A stretch of DNA of 64,000 nucleotides from Rhea pennata (Eukaryota; Chordata; Aves; Rheiformes; Rheidae). The notes under the pieces are model-generated. The model searched no databases. It was not told where the DNA came from and worked only from the letters and a program-made list of their open reading frames with translations. Within the stretch, counting starts at the first letter, position 1. Each line of letters opens with the position of its first letter. Of the stretch, positions 1-35,600 are shown in pieces. The position numbers and the translations under genes are program-made. The DNA is taken from positions 72,327,582-72,391,581 of the forward strand of contig NC_084702.1 of the NCBI RefSeq assembly GCF_028389875.1, given 5' to 3'.

Positions 1-2266
1 CTTCTGTAAGTGTACACAGTTATGTAAAGAAGGATAAGGAGCGGAGAAATGCCATCTAAGATAAAGCAGAAATGCCTCTAGAAATTGTGCAGCAAGCTTT
101 ACATGCCCTTTAATTCAAATTAACACAGCTCATTGGTGGAGAGAGGACTTCCCTAAATGAGAAAAGTGATACGCAATCAGAAAGCGTGAAACAACAGTGC
201 GGAAGTCGCTATGCGCAATCATCATTTGTTTATGCTCTTAGCTTGCAGTAAATAGGGCTTGGCTTATTCTGCTTTGAAAATCAAAAATGTTTTTTTGCAC
301 AGAGCCTTTCTGACTGTGGAATAATATCATGTAAAGCAAATGTATTTGCGTGCTTCTCACTTTCTTGAGTACTTGCTGATGAATAACTGAGTGGCAAGGG
401 AGGCAGAATCTGAATTTGAGTCTGTTGCTTTTCTGTGTGACCCTCATAGTTACAGTATGTCCCAGTTTATCTGTTTGAAATACAGAAATGATTCTTGAGG
501 ACTGAGGCTTAACATAGGTTTGCAAAACTGTTTTAAAAATAACTTTTAAATGAGACTGCTTGTATTATTGCTATTGTGTGAAGCTGAGTAAATACCTGGT
601 AATAATCTACCAATAGCAACGGCATTAACTCATTAAAAGCCATCTTTTGAGTAAGTCTACATGACCTGCAGTCTGCAAAAGCTTAGCTCTATTCATTTAT
701 TATCATAATGTTCTCTTCTGGCCTTTAAATATATGAAGTTTAAAGTTTACTGTTGGTTTTAATATGCATGTTGATTTCAAGTAGAAGAAATTCAGATACC
801 GCAGTTATGAGAAGCAGTATCAAACATTAAAATAGTTTGACAATCTTGTACTTACTTGTTAGAGGTGGGCTTTGTAACAATATGCAGTAGAAGTGAGAAA
901 TATGTGTCATTTAAGTGGGAGTTGTTCCTTTAAATGTAGAAAGGCTGCTTTATACTAATATCACCATGACAATTCTGTAATCTGTTTATTTTTCCCTCAA
1001 TGTTTGCTTTTATAATGATTTGCCTCATGGCTGTACATACTTCTGCCAGTTTTAGAAAGCATCCAAGCCTGATATGGAGTGTGATGCTATTGTGCTTGTG
1101 CCAGTGAAAACATGACCAAAAGGACACACATTTAAGTTTGAAAATGACATCTTTTCTAGGCCGGTAATAAATCAAGAGATGTTTCCTCAAGACTACGAGC
1201 TATCTCTGGTGATGGTTATTAAGAAGGAGAGATCTGATGTGTTCTGTGAAATGCATGGTTGCAGCCAGCCGCTCATACTCTGTTAGTTTTAATGGGAGTT
1301 CTGTGGCTGTATCTCTACTCCCTGGGAAGTCTGTTGCTTCACTCACAGTATTTTGTGTGTATAGTTCTTATTAGCCAGGCAAAAGGCATAGTGAAATATT
1401 TGTTTAGACAGACAGGCTGCATCTGTACTACCTTCTGAGCAGGGGCTTGAATCTGGGCTTGAACCCAAGTTGCCTTACATCTAATTACTTGGCTGCTGGC
1501 CCAAGCTCTCCCCTGTAGTTAAGTTTGGGGCTCTGTGCTGGTGCAGAGAGGAGATGGTTTCAGATCCGCCTTCTCCTAACGCAGCCCAGTGTACCCACAC
1601 TTACAGGGTACATAGATGGGATATCTAGCTGGCATGGGGAGGAATATGCCCACATTTGCTTATGCCACTTTTGGCTAAAGATGAACATAATGCCCAAATG
1701 GAATAAGGAATTTGCACTGTTTCTGTCCATTTTTTTTTTCCAGAAGGAAAGGAACTTATTCTAGAAGAAATCTTTTTGAGAAGGAGCTCAAAAAAGCTCT
1801 GTTCTGGATTTATACACCTGTATCGTCCTAGGGATACACATGCCTGGCAAGCTTTAGCATAGTCTAGCATGGACTCGCCTGATCTGATTCTAGACAAGTT
1901 AGCTGTGGTGGAGGCAGCAGGCAGTCTACTAAGCGTGGAGCTTAGTGTTTGCTGAACATGTGTGTTTTTATTCATCTTCTTGGACGTGTTCTGTATAGCC
2001 CATAAAGCCGACAGGCTGGGCTGGCTTATGCTCTGTGCTGCACCTTTGCTCTTTGTGAGTGCAGGTAAACTGCTGTTAATCCCTGAACTAGCTAGAGCTA
2101 GTCTTGCACTGCTGTGGCTGTGATGCAGACACCCCCTGCAAGGGATGTCACGTGGTAGGAGCCAAAGGCACATAAGGGAAATAGCAAATCTGTAAGTTAG
2201 GTATGATGAAATTCAGTTCCTCTCCAGCTTGTGATTAATGTGTTTTTCCCCTTTTTGTTTTGGTAG
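1..2266 (+). other. KIF24 intron (3' part)
   Basis: A/T-rich intronic sequence ending in the acceptor at 2266. I looked for the preceding motor exon (the NKSLLA segment) and did not find it, so it lies left of the window. The short open frames here have no recognisable coding content. Confidence 0.6.
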
Positions 2267-10698
<8,432 letters not shown>

Positions 10699-11430
10699 CT
10701 CTTCTTTGCTTACACATATGCCCTATGTGCAAAGACAGTTATGGAAACAGCCAGCTGGTGCTCCACCACATTTGGTGCTGCAAAGTGTGGGTGGGTAGGG
10801 GATAGCTTTTGGGTTGATATTTGCAGTTAGTATATATTTTAGAAAAGGATGGAGAGAATTTTGAGTAAGGGAGAGGAATGCTTGTCACCACAAGCTTTGT
10901 GCTTGCTTAAAACGAGTAAGCCAAGTTCTTAAGAACAGTTCAACAGCCTTTAAGTATCTCACCAGGCAGTCCAGAGTCCAGTCCACAGTATTCACAGCAG
11001 CTTCTCACATACTAAAGGCACTTTTCTGCTGCCAAGAAAAAAAAAAGGGTGGTGGGGGGGGGAAGAGTAGAGAGAAAAAAAAAACACTCTGAAACCAGAC
11101 ACAGCTCTGAATAGAAATATTCAAAAGCTATCCAGAAAAGCATGTTGGCAAACAGAAGTGAGGAATCAGAGGGGAGCCACTGTTTAAGTACACTAAACAA
11201 CTAGACCAAAAGTAAATGCAAATCAAGGTAGGACAAAAGGTGCTGATGCTTTCAGAAGATGGAAGGCTCTTGCTGCACTTGTTCTTTGCTTGGGACTGAC
11301 TCCAGACCATCTGAAGAAGATGGCTTAAGTAAGTCACACGTAATGGGTGGTTTAGCAGAAGGCTTATATACAAGGGACTTTGCACCAAAGGTTCATCTGG
11401 CATGTTAATAAACACGAGTTTCATACCAAG
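10699..11430 (+). other. KIF24: KIF24 3' UTR (inferred extent)
   Basis: Non-coding sequence from the TAG to shortly after the first good AATAAA. No reading frame or repeat of note apart from A-rich and G-rich runs near 11037-11089. The end is inferred from the poly(A) signal only. Confidence 0.5.
11407..11412 (+). terminator. KIF24: Poly(A) signal AATAAA, probably KIF24
   Basis: Canonical hexamer about 710 bp after the KIF24 stop. A G/T-rich stretch (near 11488-11510) lies downstream but is rather distant. It is the only AATAAA I see on the plus strand close behind the gene. Confidence 0.45.
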
Positions 11431-12504
11431 GCCGAGAGTGAGAGGATGCTGCTGCAAAGGATGTCTGACCCCTGCAGTACAGCTCTGCTGTAGGGTGGTT
11501 TGTGCAGGGTGACACTGTGGCATTGCAGAATTCATTCTTCACATCAAAGGAGTCTGCTTAGAGGCAGTTGGATTTCAGGAGCTGCTGACCTTGCTGTTAA
11601 GTAAACCTGATACTTGAACCAAGAACTACAGAGCTATCAACTGTAGCCCTGCAAAATCCCTGCTGCTGTGCATCACATTTGAGCCTCGAAACAAGTCCAC
11701 CTGCTGAAGCCACAAGTGAACTTAAAAATACACATAACAAAGCAATGTGCTGTGCAAGCTATCCCAGTCCAAAATTAGGGCTGTCACAGCACGCAGCCGT
11801 TTCTGTGTTTCCTCAACCTACAGTAGCTCAATCTAAGCGCACTCAATTGCCATAAACACCAAGAGTGCCTCAACACTAGTCTAAGCAGCTACGAATTTTG
11901 CTGTCTGCTACTGTAGCTACCCAGAGGAGCACAGGTCTGGAAAAGCAGTAGTGCAGGGATCACAGGCACAGTCACATCTCTGCGTTGCATAGTCAATGCA
12001 AATGCTCCCAGGAATGTTGCAGAGCTTAAGCCCTAGGGAACAGAAGCCCAAGGGTAGGATTAACCACAGCAACTGTGGGGAAAAAAAAAAAAAAAAAAAA
12101 AAACACCCCTCTCTCATTCTCTGGTTAGTCTCTGTCTCACACCTGCCAGTAGAGTCCCCTGCGATGCAGAGAGCAGAGCCGGTGCAGAGTCTGAGTCTAT
12201 GGCCCTCAGGATAGCACCTGTGTCCAGGTTATGGGCCAGAAGAACGTTGCACCTGAAACCAAGTCTCACAGCCAAGGCTTCTTTGCACCGAGAAATGAGG
12301 CTTTCAGGAGCAAGAACGGCAGCGTCAACAACCGCAGCAGCCTCGCACATCGCAGAGTAGCAGCATATGACAGCTACTAGCGGAGACCTATATAGCAACT
12401 GCACAAACCTGCCTGCTGCTTGAGGTGCGTTGGTAAAGCACCTGGGAGCTAAAATGGGAATAAACAGGTCCCCTTTAAAATAAGCAACTCGTAGAAAGGC
12501 AAAT

Positions 12505-12527
12505 CCCCCCCCCCCCCCCCCCCCCCC
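12505..12527 (+). repeat. Homopolymer run, 23 C
   Basis: Uninterrupted C tract next to the CpG-rich block; the other strand is G23 and could fold as a G-quadruplex. Length may be inexact because of sequencing limits. Confidence 0.8.
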
Positions 12528-12559
12528 GATCTTAGCGACAAGGCCAGCTTTCCACAGGG

Positions 12560-12880
12560 AAAAGGCGAGGTGACCTGCGCAGCAGTGCGTAGTGCCCGCA
12601 CCTTTGGAAAGCGGCGAGGTGGAAGCGGTTTCAGAAGCTGCCGCAGCCTTTTCCCCACGAGCGTACAGCAACCAAGGCTGCCGGGGAGGCGCCGAGCGCT
12701 TTCGCAAGGAGCCGCTGGGACAGGTGGCCGCGCGCAGAGGTCGCAGGGAAGGGCGAGGGCCGCCCAGCAACGCAGTGGGAGGCGGCGGAAAGGCAGGGAA
12801 AAGGGCAGCACTTACCTCCGCGTGCTTCAGCATTCGGGTAGCGCTTGGAAAGACGCGCTTGGTTTGTAGGGACTGCCTTT
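12560..12880. promoter_or_regulatory. CpG-rich block (small CpG island), possible promoter
   Basis: About 320 bp with many CpGs, unlike the A/T-rich flanks. A minus-strand donor GAG|GTAAGT lies at its upper edge (exon side ends at 12816) and a YY1-like motif lies about 90 bp beyond. It could be the promoter of an unannotated transcript. Direction is unclear because signals on both strands fit. Confidence 0.45.
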
Positions 12881-12918
12881 GAAGAGCAAAGTACAGTCAG
12901 GGATTTTCAGTCGCTTTC

Positions 12919-12930
12919 CCAAGATGGCCA
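12919..12930 (+). promoter_or_regulatory. YY1-like motif AAGATGGCCATT
   Basis: Matches the AAGATGGC core that in vertebrate promoters often lies just downstream of the start site in sense orientation. In plus orientation it starts a short open frame (MAISKATGKNK...) that runs into a good plus-strand donor CTGAG|GTGAGG at about 13000. The reading is tentative. Confidence 0.35.
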
Positions 12931-13929
12931 TTTCTAAAGCAACGGGCAAGAACAAGCCGCAGTGTGATAGCGCCATGTTAGTACCTTGGTATTTTCTGAG
13001 GTGAGGGCAGCAATACAGATGAGCAACCACAAATTTCCACGTGCAAAGGAAATGGGAGTCAAGTCAGCTACCAAATTTTGAGCCATCGCTGTGGGATTTT
13101 TCTGGTCTACAGTGAAGAAAAGCAAGCAAGGCTGTTCCCCAGCGCAAGTCCCCAAAGCAGTTGTTCCCTGGAATGGCCAAGAACTGGGAGAAACATGCAG
13201 CAATTAAAAAAAAAATAGTTTCCAAGATCTGATGATCTCTTAAACTAGAGTCATCTTCAGAAGTGCTCTGTGTGAAGTGCAAGATTTTATTTCCAGGCTA
13301 TTTTCAGAATATTATTATTTTTCCTGCTGAATGCAAGACTCAGTCCACTGACAAAATAAGAGGGAAAAAAGAAAAAAAGCACCTCATCCTTAGCAATAAC
13401 AGAACTATTGACATGCTTGAAGTACTACGTGCCCATAAAATAGCAAAACTGGGCTCACAGTACGTACCAGGAACTACCAGAACGACAGCATATTTTCCTC
13501 TCCAGTTCAGTGCATTACCTAGGTGCTGCTTTACCTCGTGCGCTAAATGAGTGTTTCAAAAGCGGCAGCCCTTTCAGCCGCTTGATACTGTGCTGACACC
13601 TGATACGATGACTTGTTTTCATTTCAAACGGACGAGCATGTGTGGAAGTGCTGTTGTTACAGAAGTCTGTTAACAGATTAGTAGAGCCTGGCCGTGTACA
13701 ATCAAGTAAATTAACTGTAATGAGTTTACTTTTGTATTCGATTGCAACAAAGACTATTAGTGCTCATGGCGGGTGCTTGATATTTTATTTGAATACATTA
13801 TTTAAAATAAAATGCAATTTGCTACAGAACTCCGATAAAGTTTGCCTTAAATTAAGCGTGATCAAAACTAAAAGCGTCTGAGTGTAAGAGATTAACTCGG
13901 GTTGGCAATACACGACGAGATTCCCCCTT

Positions 13930-14350
13930 CACACCGGGGCTCTTCGTTCGGCTCCCGTTTCTGTCACTCTCCTCCCACCCCGGGGCTCAGGGGACCGAGC
14001 GGCGGCGCCCAGGAGGGGTCCCAGGGCCGAACAGAGCCGCGGGGCGCCGCGGCCTCGAGGGTGGCTGGCGGCAGCCGCCGGGTAGCTCCCGCTGCCTCCC
14101 AAGCCGAAGGGGCCCGCAAAGGAGCCGCCTCGCGTCCCAGCAGGCCCCGCGCCGCGGGCGACTCACGGCTCTCCCGTAGCGGAGCCTCCGCACCAGCGCT
14201 GCCGCTGTGGCGGCCCGTCGCAAGGCAGCAGCAAGCCTCTGGCTCTGCACGCTGCAAGCACAGCGAGCTGCAGCTCAGTTCTCGGCTTTGCCTCCGCGCA
14301 GCTCCTTCATGAGCCTTTTCTCCGTGACATCCAGAGCCCGGATAACAGCG
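13930..14350. promoter_or_regulatory. Second CpG-rich block (CpG island)
   Basis: About 420 bp, strongly CpG-rich, with GC-driven long open frames on both strands that I do not regard as genes. Its upper edge overlaps the unassigned minus-strand frame at 14275-14469. No TATA or clear initiator seen. Confidence 0.5.
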
Positions 14351-14452
14351 TTGGCTGCAGCTGCGCAGAAGGCAGAACGGCCTCCGACAACGTTCAAACA
14401 CTGCTGAGCACCGTTTTCCAGGAACATGAAACAGAGCTGCTGATTTGGATAC
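14275..14452 (-). CDS. Unassigned exon-like reading frame (possible last exon of a small gene)
   Basis: A minus-strand frame open from 14469 to a TGA at 14275-14277. A plausible acceptor, CTGCTTTTTCTGAG, would start an exon at 14452; the first ATG is at 14427. The peptide from that ATG is about 50 residues. It begins MFLENGAQQCLNVVGG, continues RSAFCAAAANAVIRALDV and ends in a Lys/Arg/Glu-rich tail. It reads like a compact alpha-helical C terminus, and its codons show no rare or awkward choices. I do not recognise the family. No upstream exon could be fixed, and CpG-rich DNA can give such frames by chance, so this is a lead and not a gene call. Confidence 0.25.
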
Positions 14453-15659
14453 CTCAGAAAAAGCAGGTTTCACGTACGAGCAGCAGTACAGTTCTCTCCA
14501 GTCAGCAGCAGGGGAGAGCACCAGTCCTCAGGCACCGCCAGCAGCGGAAGCGCTCCGCTCCCAGCACGAGCTTGGTGGGGAACATAACAGCAGGTAACGG
14601 CAACGTCGGTGCAGCTAGACAGACACTACCCAAAAACCCAACATTCGAGTTTCAGCACACGCTGTCATTTGTTCCACATTTCATCACCTCTCCCCTAAGC
14701 CACCTGGTTCATCCGCTCACTCGACAGTCACACAACTGACTTGCGTGTTCGCTCTAAGAGAAGCTGTCCTGAAAATACTGTCAGCTTGCAGCCACCTGGT
14801 AACCCAACACGCAGAAACCTCACTGCACAATCAAGAGTGGTGTTGCCACAGAAGACACTGAACGGTTTGTCTCTTTGGTGGAAGGAGGCTGAATTCAAAG
14901 GTATCATCTCCCAGTCTTTGCACAGAGATTAGATTAACACCTCTGTTCTCACGCCTGCAAGTCTCTTTAAACAACGTGGTTATTCTACTGTATTTCACAG
15001 CAATCCCCTATGAGGGCAACCATGAAAAGCCTGAACATTAAGACAACCAAACAGATGATTAAGACAGGTTTGATCTAAATAGTTACTTTTCCACTGGAAA
15101 TATTTCTTGCTTATTCTGCAGGAGCGTTTAGTAGTACACAGGGACTTTTGTTTGGGTATCAACTCTGAGCATCAAGAAACAAGCAGCACAAGTGCTCACA
15201 GTGGTGACACCAGAGCAGCACGAGCTGTTTTCCAGCTTTTCTCATGAATCCCATTTCCCTGGTTTCAAGCTCTCACATTTCTCACCTAGGAAGGAAAACC
15301 AGGCAACTGCTTTGACCAAACCCATGGATGAAAATGTTGCTGCTGAAAGTCCTACTGAAAACTCTGAACTGTGGCAGCCAGCTGAGTTTCCTCCCCTCCT
15401 GAAGTCCACTGCCAGCTCCACGCTCTAACACGAGTGTGAATCTCTAGGTTTCGTTTTACTCAAGTGCAGAACAGAAACAGGCCACAGAAAGCAGCATGTT
15501 TCACCAGTGCAGCCACTGGCCCAGAGACCTCTGGTAGGTCTGTCCAGCTCTGACAGTGAACACAGAGGCTTACAGGAACAGGCAGCACCCGGGCTCACAG
15601 GATTCAGCAAGGTCACCTACTGAAGCCAAAGAGCATGAGAGATGTGAACCATGACACTG

Positions 15660-16747
15660 GGAGTTACATTTGAGGGTTTTATTAGTTGTTCTTCTGCAGA
15701 ATCAAAATATTTAGCAAATTACTTAAGATTCCTCAAGACTGCTGATATTTTATGTATTTAGAACTTGAACAATGTACAACATAATACACTTCATACTACC
15801 AAAACCAACCCAAACCCTGATTTCTAGTACTAGATGTTATTACGTAGTTCTATAGCAGTGTGGAGAAGGGAACTAATGCAGTGAGTATATTTTGTCTTAA
15901 AGAAAGTGCTTGAAAGAAACCTCCTGCTTCACACAGTATTATTAAAAAAAAAAAAAAATCTGATTTCCTAGCAGGGCATTTCCTTAAATAACCTACAAAC
16001 CTGGAGGTTAAGAATACTGAGCCCTAGCTCTCTGCCTTCAGGTTCAAGAACCCACGCAAGTTGCAGCTCCAGGTCAAGTTCACAGCTTACCTGTTTCAAG
16101 AGAACTTACACACCACTCAGCATTGGATGCTTATGTCTGGCAGAAGTGTTGGATGCATGGGTCAAAAAAAAAAAAAAAAAAAACACGCACGGGAAGAGGA
16201 ACAGCTTCTCTTTTTATGCATAGCGACAGTTTCTGAACCAGTGTTTTACTAAGTTACAGACTAACTTCCAACCAAAAAATAAAACTCCATTGCACTAAAG
16301 GTCAAATTTAACCAGTTAATCTGGACTGTGAAAGTCAAGTAATTCAGTACAAGCAGACACCATGAAAGCAGCTTTAAAGAACCAAAGCATCCTAGTTTCA
16401 GAACCAACTTAGTATTCTTCTGTCCAACTCCAGTGCAACAGTAGGGGAAAAAAACCACTCCTGTTTCTGCCTATATACAATTCCAGCAGAGTTTGGGCAG
16501 TCTAAACTCTCCGTGGCCAAGCTGGAAAAAGGAAACTTAGGAAAGGGCACTTTAAAATTTTAATTTAAGAAAGAAAGTTGGCTCTCATTTGAAAGAACTG
16601 CTGTATAATGCACGCAGGCAGTCTTGCTCAGTCACTCTCCCGTGTATGCAAAAAGCTGGACTCCTTGTCGAGAGCAAGTCACACTGGATGCGAAGGTAGC
16701 GGTGCTGGTCCTGCTCCATTATGCGTCGAGAACCCAGGAATGCGTTT
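15660..16747 (-). other. UBAP1: UBAP1 3' UTR
   Basis: About 1.1 kb from the TGA to the poly(A) signal, of roughly the length expected for UBAP1. Contains a 20-nt T run in sense (plus-strand A run at 16164-16183) and another near 15943-15958. Confidence 0.65.
15678..15683 (-). terminator. UBAP1: UBAP1 poly(A) signal AATAAA
   Basis: Canonical hexamer on the minus strand, 1.07 kb after the UBAP1 stop. It is the first good one in that direction. Confidence 0.65.
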
Positions 16748-32656
<15,909 letters not shown>

Positions 32657-35600
32657 TTAGAACCTGAAAAACATTTTGAAACAGCTTTAACTTTGTGTGT
32701 GCAGCACAGCACAACTCTCTGCAATTCTACAGTATTATCTCTAGCTTATAGGACATGCTTCAAACATTTGCTCTACTTATCCTGTTCCTAAGTTAGATAA
32801 GCAAACTTATTTTATAGCTCCAAGAAACGACTGGGAGGATAAATAACTTGGTTCAGGATCTGACAATCTAAATGACAAAAACAAAGAACCACCCAGGGTG
32901 ATCAGGAAAGCACAGAGGGAGTTCTAGATTTCTGAGCTTACTAAGTTCATTCCTTCCAAGCCCCAATTAAGCATCTTCTGCCTTCCCTGGAATTAAGAAA
33001 AGCTCTTCCTACTGGAAATACCACACTGATCCTCCTCAGTTTAATCTGTCTTGATCTAAAAGATATACCATGATAGTGGGCAAGCACAGTCAGTTAGCCA
33101 GCACTGCACATGTCTAGATAAACTGGACAATACATGGATTGGTACCATTTAAGAACTTAATCAAAGAGCAGAAGTTTCTTGGTACATACAACCGAAAACA
33201 ATGCTAACAAGAGTTAGCATCTATTGCCCACGAAATTTTACCAGTAACTTCTTCAATCTCAGATCTCAAAGCAAATACTACATAGCTAAGATGTTAAATA
33301 TGCAAATGAGTGTCTGTGTAGCTTTTAAACACAGAGCAGGCCTGTCCCTGAGAAAACAGCTTTGTAGAATTAGCTGTAGTGTTTTAGCTGACCGAGCAGC
33401 TAATACCTTGCTCCAAGATGCTTGTGGTATGTTCAGTAACATATTTGCTTCTTTTGCTGTGCATCGCAAGATCTCTTTATCAAGACGTCACAGCATGATT
33501 CTTTAAATAACTGAATTTTTAAGCTCTACTTTGACATTATACATCACCAAGAATTAGAGTTGCCTTTTGTTTCAGAAGTCCTACAGCTGGTGGACTGAAA
33601 GGCCCAGTAGGTGTTCTTCAGAAACGTGAAAGCATCTGGTACACCCACACCAGGGGCACACAGGGCTCGAGTCTAATTTGGAGCAGATCTAATGTTCACA
33701 CCCATCATTCCCCAAGTGAGGTCTTAATCTTCCTCCTTAATGTTTCAATTGAACATCCAATTGCAAACCTCATTTTAAAGGAAGCGCCAAAAGATGAGAA
33801 TTTTACAGACAGTTTGAGCTCCGATTCTTCTGTCAGTGGCTGACACATTCAGGGGCAGAAAGAGCCTATTTCAAGTATTAGGCTGAGCACCTTTAGTTAG
33901 ACACGCATCCCTTTCAACTTTATGTTAGAATCAATAGGTGAGTCAACCCTAATGGCTGACAGGAATTCAACATATTGCTAAAACCAAAGCTATAGATCAC
34001 CCATGCAACCAAATTTCCTGAAGCCACTGCAAGCTGACACTACTGGGAATGAGTCACACCAGGCAACTCCACCACTCCTTACATATAAAAGCCTCAGGCC
34101 ATTTTGCTCAGTGTTCATCAAGTTCTCAGCACACCTGATCATCTATCTCAATGTTGGTATTGTTTCCAGAAACACAACATTAAGACAAAAAACTGGTTTT
34201 GGCTCTGGCAGGTGAGGGCTCCTCAGACAGGTACAATGCCTTGTAGCTTCAGAGACGGAGAAAAAGCAGGTCAGACAACACTGGTGAGCATGCCTCTCAA
34301 AAGGGCACTCAGCAGGCTGTCAAGGGCAAAGCCATCAGGCCACCTAGCACAGTTTCATGTGAACTACCAAAGTGAATGAGCTTTACTCATCCCAACAGCG
34401 TACAGGAGGAAACTGGGCTGCAGACTACTGCTGTACCTTTCAGACCTGGATCGTAGGGTTAAATGAGCTGTTGCTGTAGTTCTTCAGTGTGAGAGTAGCA
34501 ATTAAGATATCAACTTGACTTGTTATTACCGAAGAAGCCAGGTCACCTGCAACGTATGAGGACTACGCGACTCCACAAGCCCAGGATTGGGACACTTACA
34601 AGCATGGACTATGGCTGCCTGTCCTCCACTACTATTACAACAGACGAACTAGGGGCTGGGCCTCTAGGCACGTCCCCAAACTCCTCCGAATTCTTCTTTC
34701 TTCTAGTTACCACTGCAGACTGAAAACTGCTCTTTAAGGAATTTTTTAAAATTTTGACAAAGGGAAGATAAGTAACTTTCTCCCCTTGGCTACCAAATTG
34801 ACTGGGAATTTTTTTTTAGTGCAGCAATGGTTACCTAAAGCCAATACACACTTTACACTACCTGCTTCATTTACCAAAAGCAACTTATTTCAGACTTCAG
34901 TAATAAAAAGGACAACGCAAATTCAAAAGCATCATTTTCAAAATGATAATTTATATCCCCTCTCCAGCAGGATGCAGCAAAAACAAACTACTTTTGCTAT
35001 CTCACACACCGATCTGGGTTAAGAGAACACTACCAGGACACTACCAATTTTCTCTAGGGACATTAAAAGCAGCGTGTACACATCCTACAGAAACAAAGAT
35101 ATGCAAGTCTAGCATTCAGAAGGTTTTGCAGTAGTAAGTAAGTTTGGGACTGCATAAAGCCTTGGATGTGCCAAACAGTATGCCTCAGCATAGGAGTGAG
35201 GAAATCTGCAGCTAGCCCTAGAGTATTTTGATGCGATGACACCAAGAGACTCTGCAGGGAGAGAAGTCAGACACAGAGGATTGGTTCTAAGTTAGAGCCA
35301 ATAAAGTCAACAGACCCAAGCTCAGTCTGCTTAGTCAGGGGCATCTGAACGTTGCATCATAGCAATAAGGGCTCAACTACACTAGAGAATGAAGATGACC
35401 AAGACAGTCTGCCCAGCACATCACCACCTAAACCTGAACGACTACTCAATCACGCAGCCAGGCAATGCCGACAGCAGGGAGAAGCGTGACTGTGTGCAGT
35501 CAAGCAATACCAAAGGAACAGTCTCATCAGCAGATGAGAAAGCAACTGAATCATTACCAAGAGCAAATCATGAGAGCTGGGAGGGCTTCCCCCCCTTTCT

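Larger units (their letters stand above)
11431..15659. other. KIF24-UBAP1 convergent intergenic spacer
   Basis: 4.2 kb between the 3' ends of two genes. It contains a 25-nt A run near 12080, a 23-nt C run (12505-12527), two CpG-rich blocks, a minus-strand splice donor with a nearby YY1-like site, and an unassigned minus-strand reading frame at 14275-14469; these are listed separately. The remainder, including 14600-15650, shows nothing I can support. Confidence 0.6.

Noticed and set aside
12114-12833. 239-codon minus-strand frame
   Set aside because: It spans a CpG-rich block and a C23 tract, has Gly/Pro/Ala/Arg runs typical of GC-rich shadows, and contains a strong donor right after its first six codons. 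No family recognised.
13902-14521. Overlapping 136- and 185-codon frames on opposite strands
   Set aside because: Both are long because CpG-rich DNA has few stops; composition is low-complexity Ala/Arg/Pro/Ser.
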